Counted from the stretch's first letter, positions 21,247 through 31,088 are shown. The stretch: 64,000 bases of DNA from Ascarosepion bandense (GCA_037127315.1 JBBBDQ010000754.1:1771001-1835000), one strand, 5' to 3'. The notes: generated by a model from the letters alone, not told the origin. A program made the numbers and translations.

Positions 21247-22020
21247 GATAAATAAATCAAAGCCATTCTACTCGTAATCAGATATTTAAATACTCTCGAG
21301 CCTTATTTGTAAAAAAATATCTATTGATTAAATCGACAGACGACGTTCTTTTCAGCAATTTGACAATGTCAACGCCGGAAGTTTGAAATGTCGTTTTGAA
21401 TTAGATTTTAAATTTCTCTACTCAATGTTGACAAAAAGTAAGCTCTGTGAATTATTGACATCATAAAAAGCATATCGATATTCAGTTATTTGAACGTATA
21501 AACCGACTAAATGATTTTTTCGGTTTATTTCTGAATTTCCTTTTGCCAATCCAGATCAGATCAATGTCGGGAAATCAATTCTCGACATACTTCTAGAATG
21601 TATTGGTCTATTTCAAGAAAATATATTCTGAAATTAGATTAACGAGTTCTGCACAAAAGTAAAGAATATAAATAGTTTTATCTCATTGAGATAAAGATTT
21701 ACTAAGAAACAAGAAAAATCAATAAAATCAATGGAAATCAATAGAACTAGGCAACTAGAACAATTGTCTTCATCGCTTCATCTAATATAAAATTTAAAAA
21801 ATAACAATGAAATAAATATTTCAATATTGAGATTTCGATTTGATCTTGGAAAATTTGAAAACAATGAAAAGTATCAATGCCATTATTTCACGAGAAGAGT
21901 ATAATAATTATTTAATTTAAGACGATGCAATGCTATGTGGTGAGCAAAGAGCTGATCCCAAGAGGGTAGTAAAATATTGAGGACGACAACATGGGACAAG
22001 TGTGAAAATTCATTTGTCTA
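21247..22020. other. Unassigned AT-rich stretch
   Basis: No gene, repeat or structure recognised. Confidence 0.5.
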
Positions 22021-22681
22021 TTTTTTTTTTTTTTAATAAGCGTTTCACCCCGTCAAGGCATGTCACTGCCACTACTGGGCAGGGGGCTACATAGAATGGA
22101 GAAAGGATGATTAAATATAGGAAATGTCAGAGGGTGGGTGATAGGCGGGTAAGGATGAATGAGGGTTGGGTAAATGAGAGTGTTCTGAGAATAGTTGGGA
22201 GTTAGTGTGATAGGAGGTGTCTATTGACCCTACATTTAAACACCTGGAGATTGTAGCTGTCTGGAAAGCAGACTTGTGGAAGGGAGTTCCACAGGCGGGA
22301 AGCGCGAGAAAAGAAGCTGTTGGAGTAGAATTTACGGTTACATCTTATTTGTTTTACTGTAAAATGGTGGGACCTAGTTACTAATCTAGTATCTCGTGTA
22401 AATTCGTGCTTAGGCGGCACCAGTGATCTAAGCTCATCGGAGCAGAAGTCATGAAAGTACTTGTAGATGAGGCACAGGGAAGCCACATCACGCCGGTGAG
22501 AGACCGGCTGCAGCCGGTCTGCCAAGTCAGTATCAACCACGTTACAGATCCTCCTTTGTATTTTGTCAAGAAGCCCAGGGAGAGCAGCAGGGGCACCCGA
22601 CCAGATATGGCAGCAATATTCAATACACGGGCGGATGGTAGATTTGTATATGTGCAGAATAGATTCAGGTGGGAAAAACTT
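22021..22681 (-). mobile_element. Jockey/CR1-type LINE 3' end, subfamily B
   Basis: Poly-T at 22021, 3' UTR with GTCACTGCCACTACTGGGCA, then a 112-residue open C-terminus (22202-22540: RRDVASLCLIYKYFHDFCSD, SRLWNSLPQVCFPDSYNLQ). 5'-truncated near 22681. Very close to the copy at 53800. Confidence 0.9.
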
Positions 22682-22817
22682 GTTCAGCTTAAAATCTGAT
22701 TATAAGAATTGTGATAGAAAATTTTAAGCTGCCAAATAATTAATCTTTCACTTGCTATTTAATGCCGAAACGTTTTTGGGTTTGTAAAATTATAGTTATA
22801 GTAGCTACAGACCGACG

Positions 22818-22908
22818 TTTACAGCACTAGTATCCTCGAGCGGACACCCATCTAGGTACTGGACAGATCCAAACCTGCTTAACTTCGATCTTTCAACGCG
22901 ATATACCC
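22818..22908 (-). repeat. 5S rRNA-derived fragment
   Basis: The minus strand reads GATCGAAGTTAAGCAGGTTT, CCAGTACCTAGATGGGTG, ending AGTGCTGTAAAC. This is the box A to 3'-stem part of 5S rRNA with substitutions and a deletion before the GATC. It is not a functional 5S gene. It lies head-to-head with the SINE at 22950. Confidence 0.6.
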
Positions 22909-22949
22909 ATAAATCATTCAATCCTGCACAGGGATAGCAAAACACATAG

Positions 22950-23252
22950 TATGTGCATTGTTGTCTAGTGGATATTGGTTCGAAGCGAGAAATCGGAGAG
23001 CCAAGTTCAAATACCAGTTGAATTCGTTGCATTCACTTACGCGCAAATACATTAGGGAAAGTATTTACCGGCTCTTCATTCCAGTTATGGGTTAAATAAC
23101 TTGATAGAGTAGATTCTATAGCCTCGGTTGACTGGTTGTCAACGGAGGAAATTAATGGTAACCTATTGCGGGATAATCATTTGCCCAGTCAGTCATGTCT
23201 CTATCGAGACATGATCGTACAAGTGTGTATCATGTATGGCACTTAACTGACT
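22950..23252 (+). mobile_element. tRNA-derived SINE, family X
   Basis: Diverged head (ATGTGCATTGTTGTCTAGTG, GCCAAGTTCAAATACC), body, and hairpin tail CATGTCTCTATCGAGACATG ending GCACTTAACTGACT. Two further tail units follow without a break. Confidence 0.8.
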
Positions 23253-23740
23253 TAATGAAGATAATAGTTTGAAACATAAATAAATGTTCTACTTGGCATA
23301 AAGTTGAGGATGGGTTTTCTATTGTTATGAAGTAATAAACTGATCCCCCACAATTTACTAATTATTAATACAATCTGTCTCTTTTCCCTTCAACTATACT
23401 TTAAATAGCAAGATAGAAAGTCGTCTGTCCAGTCTCTTTCAAGACATGATCGCACAAAGCATGTATCACGTATGGCACTTAACTTACTCAATAAAGATAA
23501 TAGTGGGAAACATAAGTAAAGCTTCTACTGGGCATAAAGTGGGGGATCGGTTTTCTATTGTTATGAAGTAATAAACTGATCTCCCATTAATTACTGATTA
23601 TTAATACAAATCCGTCTCTTCTCCCTTCAGCTATACTTTAAAGAGCAAGATAGAAAGTCTTCTGCCCAGTCAGTCGTGACTCTTTCGAGACATGATCGTC
23701 CATGTGTGTATCACGTATGGCACATAACCGAATGCCTGAT
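23253..23740 (+). repeat. Two tandem 236-bp SINE tail units
   Basis: Each unit: GATAATAGT..GAAACATAA, TTCTACT.GGCATAAAGT, GGGGATCGGTTTTCTATTGT, GAAGTAATAAACTGATC, GTCTCTTCTCCCTTCAGCTA, TACTTTAAA, then a fresh copy of the hairpin tail. Units start near 23253 and 23489. The first unit's tail hairpin is partly deleted (23425-23450). The GGGGATC...GATCCCC arms can pair. Confidence 0.8.
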
Positions 23741-24029
23741 ACAGAGTATAATAAAGTTCATTGGCTGCGCTGGAGCTGCTATTTACATTCCTGTCTTAGG
23801 CCCTCCGCACATTTGACTTGTGTTAAAACAACTTAAAAGCTTCGTACCTCTCTCAGAGTAGGCAGTTAACGCCTTAAACTTTTTCATCAATAATTCCCCA
23901 GACAATTAGTAATCTGCAATAGGATTTCATGAAATATACATTCATTTAACGATACAATTATTATGCAAGCGAGGATAATTTTGAGCTTCTAAAACATGTA
24001 ATGTATAATAAAATTATACGTATATTATC
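23741..24029. other. Unassigned stretch
   Basis: Nothing recognised between two SINE clusters of opposite orientation. Confidence 0.5.
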
Positions 24030-24554
24030 GGCCAGTTAAGTGCGATACGTGATACACGCTTGGGTGATCATGTCTCGAAAGAGACATGACTGACTGGGCA
24101 GAAGATTTTCTTTCCTGCTATTTAAAGTATAGCTGAAGGGAGAAGAGACGTATTGTAACATTAATTAATAATAAGTGGGGGATCAGTTTATTACTTCGTA
24201 ACAATAAAAAACCGATCCCCCACTTAATGACCAGAAGCTTTACTTACGTATTCAACTATTATCTTCATCCAGTCAGCGATACACGCTTTGGGCGATCATG
24301 TCTCGAAAGATTTGACTGATTGGCAGAAGATTATCCTGCAGTAGGTTGCCATTGCTTCCTGCGGTAGACTGGTTGCCGACCAAGGCTATAGAATCAAATC
24401 TGTCCTATTATTTAACCCATAACTGGAGGGAAGAGACGGATTAATACCTCTCCCAAGGGTATTTGTGCGTAAGTGAATGCAAGGGATTCAACTAGAAATC
24501 GAACTCTGCTCCACGATTTATCGTTCCGAATCGCTATCCACTACTCCACAGCGC
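24030..24554 (-). mobile_element. tRNA-derived SINE, family X, with one tail unit
   Basis: Minus strand: tRNA-like head (24480-24554), body, a worn hairpin tail (24290-24310), then one 236-bp unit ending in an intact hairpin tail at 24066-24090. Within the unit, AAGTGGGGGATCGGTTT pairs with AAACTGATCCCCCACTT (one G-T) around a short loop. It is a mirror-image relative of the 22950-23740 cluster. Confidence 0.8.
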
Positions 24555-25241
24555 AGATTTTAGCTATATATATCCCAAAAGATGAAAAGAGGCGATGGAA
24601 GGATACGATCTCATTCTTTATAAGATGACATTCGTTTAACATAGACGGAGAATCGGTGAAGGCAGAACACAGGCGCCTCATGAACAACTTCTTCAGGTAG
24701 ATGGAGCTTAACAACCCAGTACGGCATTCGATGAAGGTGAAGTAAGATCCTGACTTTAAATCTCCACTGTCTTAGCATCATATCTAATATTCAGAAAAGG
24801 CGATGGAAAATATCTAGACGGAAAACAAATATTAATAAAGTATATATATATATATATATATATATATCAAAAATACCCTTGAATAGCAAAATTATTTACA
24901 CAAATTAAGTGACGAAAAAAAAAAAATCAAAGACGACCAAAAGACGAAAAAAAAAAATAAATAAATAAATAAAATAATTTCCAAGAAATTTCACAAAAAC
25001 AGACTGAAAAATGGACTGAATCCCAGTTGACTTACCACAAGCAGCTAACACTGTAAAGTTGATTTAATTCAATTTCTGAAGACAAAAATAGAAATTAAAC
25101 CGTTTTTTACAGAATATAGTCGAGTTATGTTGCTTGCGTTCGCTTGCCAAACCGTTAAGAATTCAATCTCTCGAAGACAGAAATTTAAATCTTCTACAAG
25201 ACAAAACTAATGGAAATAATTGAACCGTGATGCTATTTATA
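24555..25241. other. Unassigned stretch with a TA tract
   Basis: (TA)n at 24840-24867 and A-rich simple sequence at 24915-24975. No gene recognised. Confidence 0.5.
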
Positions 25242-26049
25242 ATTAGCATGGACCAGGCTTGCCTCCCAGAGAGTAAAACACTACGCCTCCTTGGTCTCAC
25301 ACTTTCAGCGGACCTCAAATGGAATGAATATATCGAATCCATTGCTAAATCCGCTGCTATGAAAGTCGGTTCTCTGTGTAGGGCCCGGAAGTTTTTTCCG
25401 TCTAAATCTATCCTGCACATTTACAAATCTACCATCCGCCCGTGCATTGAATACTGCTGCCATATCTGGTCGGGTGCCCCTGCTGTTCTCCTCGGACTTC
25501 TCGATAAGGTTCAGAGGAGGGTCTGTAATGTGATAGATACCGACTTGGCAGACCGCCTGCAGTCTCTCTCCCACCGGCGAGACGTGGCTTCCCTGTGTCT
25601 CTTCTATAAATACTTTCACGGCTTCTGCTCCGATGAACTTAGATCACTGGTGCCCCCTAAATACGAATTTGCACGAGATACTAGATTAGCAACTAGATCC
25701 CACCCTTTTACAGTGAAACCGATAAAATGCAGCCGTAACTTCTACTCAAACAGTTTCTTTCCTCGCACTTCCCGACTGTGGAATTCTCTTCCAAACGATT
25801 GCTTCCCCGATGGCTACAATCTCCAGGAGTTTAAATGTAAAGTCAATAGACACCTCCTAACACACTAACCTGCTCCCATTCTATCAAACACTCTTCCCAT
25901 CTGCCCAACCCTCATCCTCGCTATCCTTACTCATCTGTCACCTTTCTCCTGACATTCCCTATGTCTATCCACTCCTTCTCTTTACCTTCCCCTATGTAGC
26001 CCCATGCGCAATAGTGGCAGTGGAATGCCTTGCTTGGGGTGAGATGATT

Positions 26050-26053
<4 letters not shown>
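25242..26053 (+). mobile_element. Jockey/CR1-type LINE 3' part, subfamily A, best-preserved copy
   Basis: A 5'-truncated copy with an uninterrupted C-terminal ORF (25248-25868), then a 3' UTR with GCGCAATAGTGGCAGTGGAA and TGCTTGGGGTGAGATGATTA, ending AAA at 26053 and followed by a TA tract. The intact frame suggests a recent insertion. Confidence 0.92.
25248..25868 (+). CDS. LINE RT C-terminal domain, open fragment of 206 residues
   Basis: Open from an ATG to TAA. Reads MDQACLPESKTLRLLGLTLS, KSAAMKVGSLCRARKFFPSK, SILHIYKSTIRPCIEYCCHI, WSGAPAVLLGLLDKVQRRVC, RRDVASLCLFYKYFHGFCSD and ends FKCKVNRHLLTH. This is the thumb/C-terminal part of a CR1/jockey-group polyprotein, downstream of the YADD motif; RT and endonuclease domains are missing through 5' truncation. 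The ATG is a codon internal to the original protein. There is no sign that it is used as a host gene. It is the reference for the other copies in the window. Confidence 0.85.
   Translation: MDQACLPESKTLRLLGLTLSADLKWNEYIESIAKSAAMKVGSLCRARKFFPSKSILHIYKSTIRPCIEYCCHIWSGAPAVLLGLLDKVQRRVCNVIDTDLADRLQSLSHRRDVASLCLFYKYFHGFCSDELRSLVPPKYEFARDTRLATRSHPFTVKPIKCSRNFYSNSFFPRTSRLWNSLPNDCFPDGYNLQEFKCKVNRHLLTH

Positions 26054-26102
<49 letters not shown>
26054..26102. repeat. (TA)n microsatellite at LINE 3' end
   Basis: About 24 TA units directly after the LINE tail. Confidence 0.95.
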
Positions 26103-26105
<3 letters not shown>

Positions 26106-26267
26106 AATTACTAATATATTATGCTTTCATTACGATTGAGCTATCTAGAGAAGAAAATTTAAGAAAACAGTTACATTTCTGCATTTTACGCGTTACTCCC
26201 TATGTATGATTTGAGTTCTTTCGTTGACTGGCGTGTATATTCACGTTAAAATGCTCCTTTTCTGATT

Positions 26268-26410
26268 CCAGATGCTTATGGCTTAGAATGTAGCGACTCC
26301 GACTGACACCAAATCGGTCGAGTTTCGATTCCGGCCAGAAGCAAGTGAGTGGCTCGAGTCACGCTGATGAGCTGTGATACAACGAAACAGGTTTGTAAGT
26401 GAAAATTAGT
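26268..26410 (+). mobile_element. tRNA-derived SINE, family Y, diverged
   Basis: Head with ACTCCGACTGACACCAAATC and B-box-like CGAGTTTCGATTCC; tail GCTGATGAGCTGTGATACAA, CGAAACAGG. The first tRNA box is eroded. Confidence 0.55.
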
Positions 26411-26411
26411 C

Positions 26412-26663
26412 TCGTCTGTGAAAATTAGACAGGAATTTTTCATCGAGCTATATGATCCTGATTACCCACATTAAATTATGCCTTAAGTGGGAAGACGAAT
26501 AAATACTGCAGTTACAGGCAATAACTGCTTTGCAATCAGCCTTCGGGCGGAGAGTAAAAACCCAGTCGAGGCCCCGCTGAAGAGTAGAGTCTCGTCTGTG
26601 GAAAATTAGACAGGAATTGTTGGCCGGGCTTTATGGCCCGGATTAACCACATTAAAATAGCCT
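26412..26663 (+). repeat. Duplicated TCTCGTCTGTG..ATTAGACAGGAAT unit
   Basis: Two copies (26412-26496 and 26587-26663) share TCTCGTCTGTG, AAAATTAGACAGGAATT, an ATGATCC/ATGGCCC hinge and ACCCACATTAAA/ACCACATTAAAA, with the second repeat about 175 bp after the first. Between them lies CTTCGGGCGGAGAGTAAAAA, CCCAGTCG, which recurs at 30311. Family unknown. Confidence 0.5.
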
Positions 26664-26949
26664 TGTGCCACATTTTATATTAAGAGAGAAAACAGTTAAA
26701 TACCACAGTTAAGAGCAATTACGGGTAGCAGTCATGTATATCAGTTGACGACAGCTACTAGTCAGGCAGCGTAATAATACCTTTGGACTTAGTTATTTTT
26801 ATATTACTATTTATAAAACTTCTTTGAATATCTTGTTTCTTTTATATTAATACACTGTTTTGAACCTTCCTTCTTGTCCCGCGTTTAACCTCCCGTACAG
26901 TTAGATCACTACATATTTTGCGGCAAAGTTTCGTCACAACTGCACAACA
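26664..26949 (+). repeat. Gypsy-type 5' LTR
   Basis: About 286 bp starting TGTGCCACATTTTATATTAA and ending ..GCACAACA just before the primer site. Homologous to the LTR at 778-1090. Confidence 0.5.
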
Positions 26950-26951
26950 AA

Positions 26952-26968
26952 TTGGCACCGAAGATTCA
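26952..26968 (+). promoter_or_regulatory. Candidate primer-binding site
   Basis: TTGGCACCGAAGATTCA, two bases after the LTR end. Comparable to TTGGCGACTAGGATTC in the 778-1090 element. Confidence 0.45.
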
Positions 26969-27136
26969 CAACAATTTGACGACGAATATTTGCGACAATT
27001 ACTTAAGATAAATATTTGCGACATGTGTTTGCGACAAATATTGCACACATATTTTCGAGAACTACCGGGATTAATAAGGAAACCTATGAAAACAAAAGTT
27101 TCGTAATGCACTACGTGAAAAGAGAAAATACACAAA

Positions 27137-27180
27137 ATGGAGGATTTCAAGAACGTTTTATTACAGCTAACAAATTTAAA
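27137..27180 (+). pseudogene. Gag N-terminus of the Gypsy element
   Basis: ATG followed by EDFKNVLLQLTNL; the LINE at 27176 interrupts it after about 14 codons. Gag resumes at about 27640 beyond the LINE. Confidence 0.55.
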
Positions 27181-27623
27181 TACTTTCACGGCTTCTGCTC
27201 CAATGAACTTAGATCACTGCTGCCCCCTAGATACGAATTTGCACGAGAAACTAGATTAGCAACTAGATACCACCCTTACAGTGAAACCGATAAAATGCAA
27301 CCACAACTTCTACTCCACAGTTTCTTTTCTCGGACTTCCCGACTGTGGAATCCCCTTCCACATGATTGCTTCCCCAACGGCTACAATCTCCAGGAGTTTA
27401 AATGTAAGGCCAATAGACACCTCCTAACACACTAACGCGCTCCCATTCTTTCAAAAACTCTTCCCATCTGCCCATCCCTCATCCTCGGTATCCTTACCCA
27501 TCTATCACCTTCCTTCTGACATTTCCTACATCTAACCACTCCTCCTCTTTACATTCCCTTATGTAGCCCCATGTGCAATAGTGGCAGTGGAATGCCTTAC
27601 TTGGGGTGAAATGATTAAAAAAA
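27176..27623 (+). mobile_element. Jockey/CR1-type LINE 3' end, subfamily A, nested in Gypsy gag
   Basis: 5'-truncated copy starting in the KYFHGFCSNELRSLLPP codons and ending GGGGTGAAATGATTAAAAAA. One frameshift around 27275. It splits the gag of the surrounding Gypsy element and so is younger than it. Confidence 0.85.
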
Positions 27624-27639
27624 ATGGGAAAATTATTCT

Positions 27640-28520
27640 TTCAAGCGCAGAAGGAAAATCAAGAAAAATAGATCACATTTCAGAAGGAAGTGTAAGAACT
27701 TGTAAGTCAAACGAAAACCAGTTAAAAATAGAAATTATTTTTACAAGACAAAATTTGGAGCGAGATAGAAATTTTTATGTACGCTGCTGAGGAAGACAAA
27801 ACCTTCGCGTCTTACTTTAAAGATATGAGGGTATTTATGATACAGATTGTAAGAGTTGGAGCGAAGATAATAAATTACGTCTTCTTCTAAGAAATTTTGG
27901 CACAAGTGAGCATACGAAATTTGTCAATTACATATTGCCGCGGAGACTAAACTGACATTGACCGAGGCAGTGAATTTACTATCTGAGCATTTCAGTTTTA
28001 AGGCATCTCTTTTTCTCAAAAGGTAGAAGTGTCTTAATTTAAATAAGAATTAATCGGGCGACTATACCGCGTTCGCATCAATAGTTAACAAACAAACACT
28101 GCGATGACTTTAGGCTGGCAGAGCTAAGTGCAAACAACTTCAAATATTTCATGTTCGTGCAAGGACTAGTTTCAGCAAAAGATGCAGAAATTAGACGAAA
28201 AGTATTTAGCAAATTGGAAAATGTAGCAAATATAACTCTTCAGCAAATCACCAAAGAATGCCAAATGTAGGTCAGTATAAAGCAGGATTCTAAAATTGAA
28301 GTATTGGGTATTGCTCATGTAAAAACTACGCTACAAAAAGAAACAATGTCTTTCAAAACTTACGAAGTGAAGAAAAAGCAAAATAAATTGCCTCCGAACC
28401 CATGTTACGGATGTAGCGCCATACATTGGTACAAAGATTGTGCTTTCAGAAACCAAAAATGCTAAACGTGTAACCGAGTCGGACACAAGGTTCGCATTGC
28501 CAAACTAAAAATAAAATCAA
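27640..28520 (+). pseudogene. Gypsy gag (capsid and zinc knuckles), broken
   Basis: Gag resumes after the LINE with QQKENQEK- and EEDKTFASYFK-like pieces. It then shows KLLLR-FGTSEHTKFVNYI-like text (27880-27935), SIVNKHCDDFRLAELSANNF (28080-28145), FVQGLVSAKDAEIRRKVFSK, and two zinc knuckles. Knuckle 1 is CYGCSAIHWYKDC at 28403-28441 (C-x2-C-x3-H-x4-C). Knuckle 2 is C*TCNRVGHK, with a stop inside and its last cysteine lost. Gag packages the element RNA. Several stops and shifts make it non-functional. Confidence 0.75.
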
Positions 28521-28559
28521 AACAAAGAGTTACATAAAGAATACAAGGTTGGATTAATT

Positions 28560-28830
28560 AGATGGTGCAAATACCACGAAATTCGTGCAGGCAAATATAT
28601 TCAACAAAAGTGCTGAATTTCAATTAAAGTCGGGGTCTGACTTGACTATAATTAACTTGCAAATATAGAAAAAAATGGGCAAACCAACCATGATGAAATC
28701 CAGCCGAATAGACCGATCTGTCACTGAAGGAAAAAATAAATTCGAGGGAGAATTAATTGTCAACACAACGTTCAATTCAAATTGTATGTCATGAAAAATA
28801 CGAACAACCTATTTGATACTGACTGGATGG
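28560..28830 (+). pseudogene. Gypsy aspartic protease, active site lost
   Basis: AEFQLKSGSDLTIINLQ (28612-28665) corresponds to the retroviral-type protease active site, usually DSGSD or DTGS. The catalytic aspartate is replaced by lysine. Later codons give KNTNNLFDTDWMAQF at 28795-28840 before RT. Stops are present. Confidence 0.7.
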
Positions 28831-28929
28831 CACAATTTTAACTTTGAGACATACCTATTAATTCGTACTGTCAAAAATTGAAATTGGTATGCCGAAGCTG
28901 ATAAGTTAAAAAAAATAATTAAAAGAAAG

Positions 28930-29256
28930 CCTATCCAGGAATATTTTCTGGTTGTTTAGGCAGATGTACAAAAATGAAGGCTAAAATTGAATTAAAAGCA
29001 AACGTTCAGCTTGTATATAAGAAGAAGCGAAAGTAACATTTACCTCGTTGGAGCAAATTAACGAGGAACTTGATAGATTAGAAAAAAACAGACAGGTATT
29101 CTATCAAAAGTAGAGTACAGTGAAGGAGCTGCACAAGCAGTATATGTAAAAAAAAAAAAGAAATTCAGGGACATATGCATTTGCACTGATTTTTCAACAG
29201 GACTGAATGGTGTTCGAAAGGTCTTTCACTACCGTCTTCCTAATATCGAAGATATC
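28930..29256 (+). pseudogene. Gypsy reverse transcriptase, N-terminal part
   Basis: Contains a CTKMKAKIELKANVQ region, SLEQINEELDRLEKNRQ, VEYSEGAAQAVYVKKKK, KFRDICICTDFSTGLNGVRK-like text and FHYRLPNIEDI. These are the fingers segments of a Gypsy RT. The LINE at 29257 interrupts it right after the NIEDI codons; RT continues at 29985. Confidence 0.75.
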
Positions 29257-29984
29257 TACTGCTAAGAAGTTTGGGTCACTCTGTCGATCCAGGATGTTTT
29301 TTCTGTCTGAATCCATCCTGCATATATACAAGTCAACCATCCGTCCGTGCATGGAGTACTGCTGCCATTTATGGTCAGGCGCCCCTGCCGTTCTCCTCAG
29401 TGTTCTCGACAGGCTCCAAAAAAGAGTCTGTAATGTGATAGGTACTGATCTGGCGGCTCGACAGAAGCCATTTCCCCACCGTCGAAATGTGGCCTCCCTT
29501 TGTCTGTTCTATAAATACTTTCATGGCTTCTGCTCGGAGGAACTTAAGTCACTGGTGCATCCTCAACAGGTGTTTACTCGTGCAACCAGACTGGCAACTG
29601 GGTCCCACCCATTCACAGTCAGGTTAGCCAAATGCCGACGACAATTCTACTCCTGCAGCTTCTTCTCTCGGACTTACCGCCTGTGGAACTCGCTCCCATA
29701 TTCTTGCTTTCCTGACAGCTACAACCTCCAGAAATTTAAATGCAATGTCAATACTCATCTATTAACCACTGGACCCTAGCTCTCTACCCACCCCTGTATA
29801 TCCTTCCATTTCTCTCTACCTATGTATCTGTCATCGCACCTGCATTCTCAGCTTTCTATTGCTCCTTTCTAAGTAGTTTGTACTCCTCACTCCTTTCTAA
29901 TTAATATTTTTACAGTTATGTAGCCCCCCCCCCGCTCATCAGTGGCATTTCTGCCTTGCTCGGTGTGAAATGATTTTAAAAATA
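29257..29984 (+). mobile_element. Jockey/CR1-type LINE, subfamily C, nested in Gypsy RT
   Basis: Copy with an open C-terminal frame (29264-29776: MFFLSESILHIYKSTIRPCM, EYCCHLWSGAPAVLLSVLDR, KSLVHPQQVFTRATRLATGS). The 3' UTR has CATCAGTGGCATTTCTGCCT, ending GAAATGATTTTAAAAATAAA. It sits between GAAGATAT and TTTTGCGACG, so reading across the junction restores the RT codons for NIEDIFATLNGG. The short ATAT(C/T)T at both sides may be the target duplication. Confidence 0.9.
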
Positions 29985-30120
29985 AATATTTTTGCGACGC
30001 TTAATGGGGGATTTTTTTTCCAAAACTGACCTTAGAGACGCTTATTTACAAATTCCTGTTGAAGAGTTGAATTCGGAATTATGATGTATAATTACGCATG
30101 ATGGATTATATGCTCTTCTT
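29985..30120 (+). pseudogene. Gypsy reverse transcriptase, motif A region
   Basis: ATLNGGFFFKTDLRDAYLQI followed by PVEELNSEL and THDGLYALL. TDLRDAYLQIPV is the RT motif A block with the catalytic aspartate present. Downstream sequence is too decayed to follow. Confidence 0.75.
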
Positions 30121-30245
30121 AATGAACTATAAAAAAAGTATAAGGCTTGGATTTGAACAGCAAAACGCTGCAGGCATTTGAAAATAAATATTTTAGGAGA
30201 TGGATGTTATGGTATCCTCCTACGAGAAATGAACTCTTCCTTTTG

Positions 30246-30540
30246 CTACGTATATATTACATGCGTGTCTTGCCTTAAGAGCAGTTGAGTGTCTTGCGTT
30301 TTGTCGAACTCTGCCTTCGGGCGGTGAGTAAAAACCCAGTCGCGGGAACTTCCGAGATCATCTTTAGAGGTGCAAGTTGTGGGGAAAAATAACTGCAAAT
30401 CTGTGTTGCTAAAAATTATTGTAAATTTTCTTCTTGTTTCAAACGTAGCTGTAGACAAATTGTTAATGTTAATTTTAACATGAAAATTAACTTGAAAGGA
30501 TTTTTTTTATGTTGTAATGTCATAGTTATATATATATATA
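30246..30540. other. Unassigned stretch sharing a block with 26555
   Basis: Contains CTTCGGGCGGTGAGTAAAAA, CCCAGTCG at 30311, also found at 26543-26572 just before the Gypsy LTR. The same block flanking both sides suggests it belongs to a repeat around or inside this Gypsy copy. Confidence 0.4.
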
Positions 30541-30542
30541 TA

Positions 30543-30796
30543 TGAGAAAGATTAAGGCAGACACTTTATTTTATGGTGAATCGGGAGTGGGGCCTATTTC
30601 AGGCGAAGCATCATCAGCTTCCGTCTTTATTTCACAAAGGATTTTACATAAATCATGTAAATTTCATGTAAAATCCTTTGTAAAATTCATGTAAAATCCT
30701 TTGTAAAATAAAGACGGAAGTTGATGATGGTTAGCCCGAAATAGGCCTACACTTCCAATTCACCATGAAATAACGTGTCTGCCTTAATTTTTCTTA
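30543..30796. repeat. Foldback element with ~110-bp imperfect arms
   Basis: The left arm (from GAGAAAGATTAAGGCAGACA) pairs with the right arm (ending TGTCTGCCTTAATTTTTCTT) over almost the whole length: GGTGAATCGGGAGTGGGGCC against the complement of GGCCTACACTTCCAATTCACC. The centre is CAAAGGATTTTACATAAATC with a duplicated CATGTAAAATCCTTTGTAAA. No coding sequence. Confidence 0.7.
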
Positions 30797-31009
30797 TATT
30801 TGCTCTATATGTATTTATATGCATATATGTTTAGAGCTCTATTAGAAACCGACAATTTGAAATGAATTGCTTGAACATTATTTTTTATCGATACTCGTAT
30901 TTAAGTAGATATTCTGTTTTTAATGAAACATTATTATATATAAATATATAATAATGTTTCATTATACTGGCCTGATTATTTACGATAAATTTTTTTATTG
31001 CGAAAATGT

Positions 31010-31075
31010 TTGCCATTCGGCAGGATTCGAACCCGCGATCCCTATCTATATAGGGGAAGCTACCATTTGATTTGA
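31010..31075 (-). repeat. tRNA-like fragment
   Basis: The minus strand reads ATGGTAGCTTCCCCTATATA, GATAGGGATCGCGGGTTCGA, ATCCTGCCGAATGGCAA. There is a good B box and T-arm and an anticodon-like stem CCCTA/TAGGG, but the 5' half is missing. Probably a tRNA-derived repeat remnant and not a gene. Confidence 0.4.
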
Positions 31076-31084
31076 TATACCATT

Positions 31085-31088
<4 letters not shown>

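Larger units (their letters stand above)
26664..30245 (+). mobile_element. Gypsy LTR retrotransposon, decayed, with two nested LINEs
   Basis: In order: 5' LTR, primer site, gag start (27137), LINE insertion (27176-27623), rest of gag with zinc knuckles, protease, start of RT, LINE insertion (29257-29984), more RT (29985-30110), then loss of recognisable sequence. RNase H, integrase and 3' LTR are not seen. The gag/protease/RT wording resembles the Mag/K02A2.6-like branch of Gypsy elements. Confidence 0.8.

Noticed and set aside
31010..31075. Functional tRNA gene.
   Set aside because: Only the anticodon-arm to T-arm half is recognisable; no acceptor stem can be formed.
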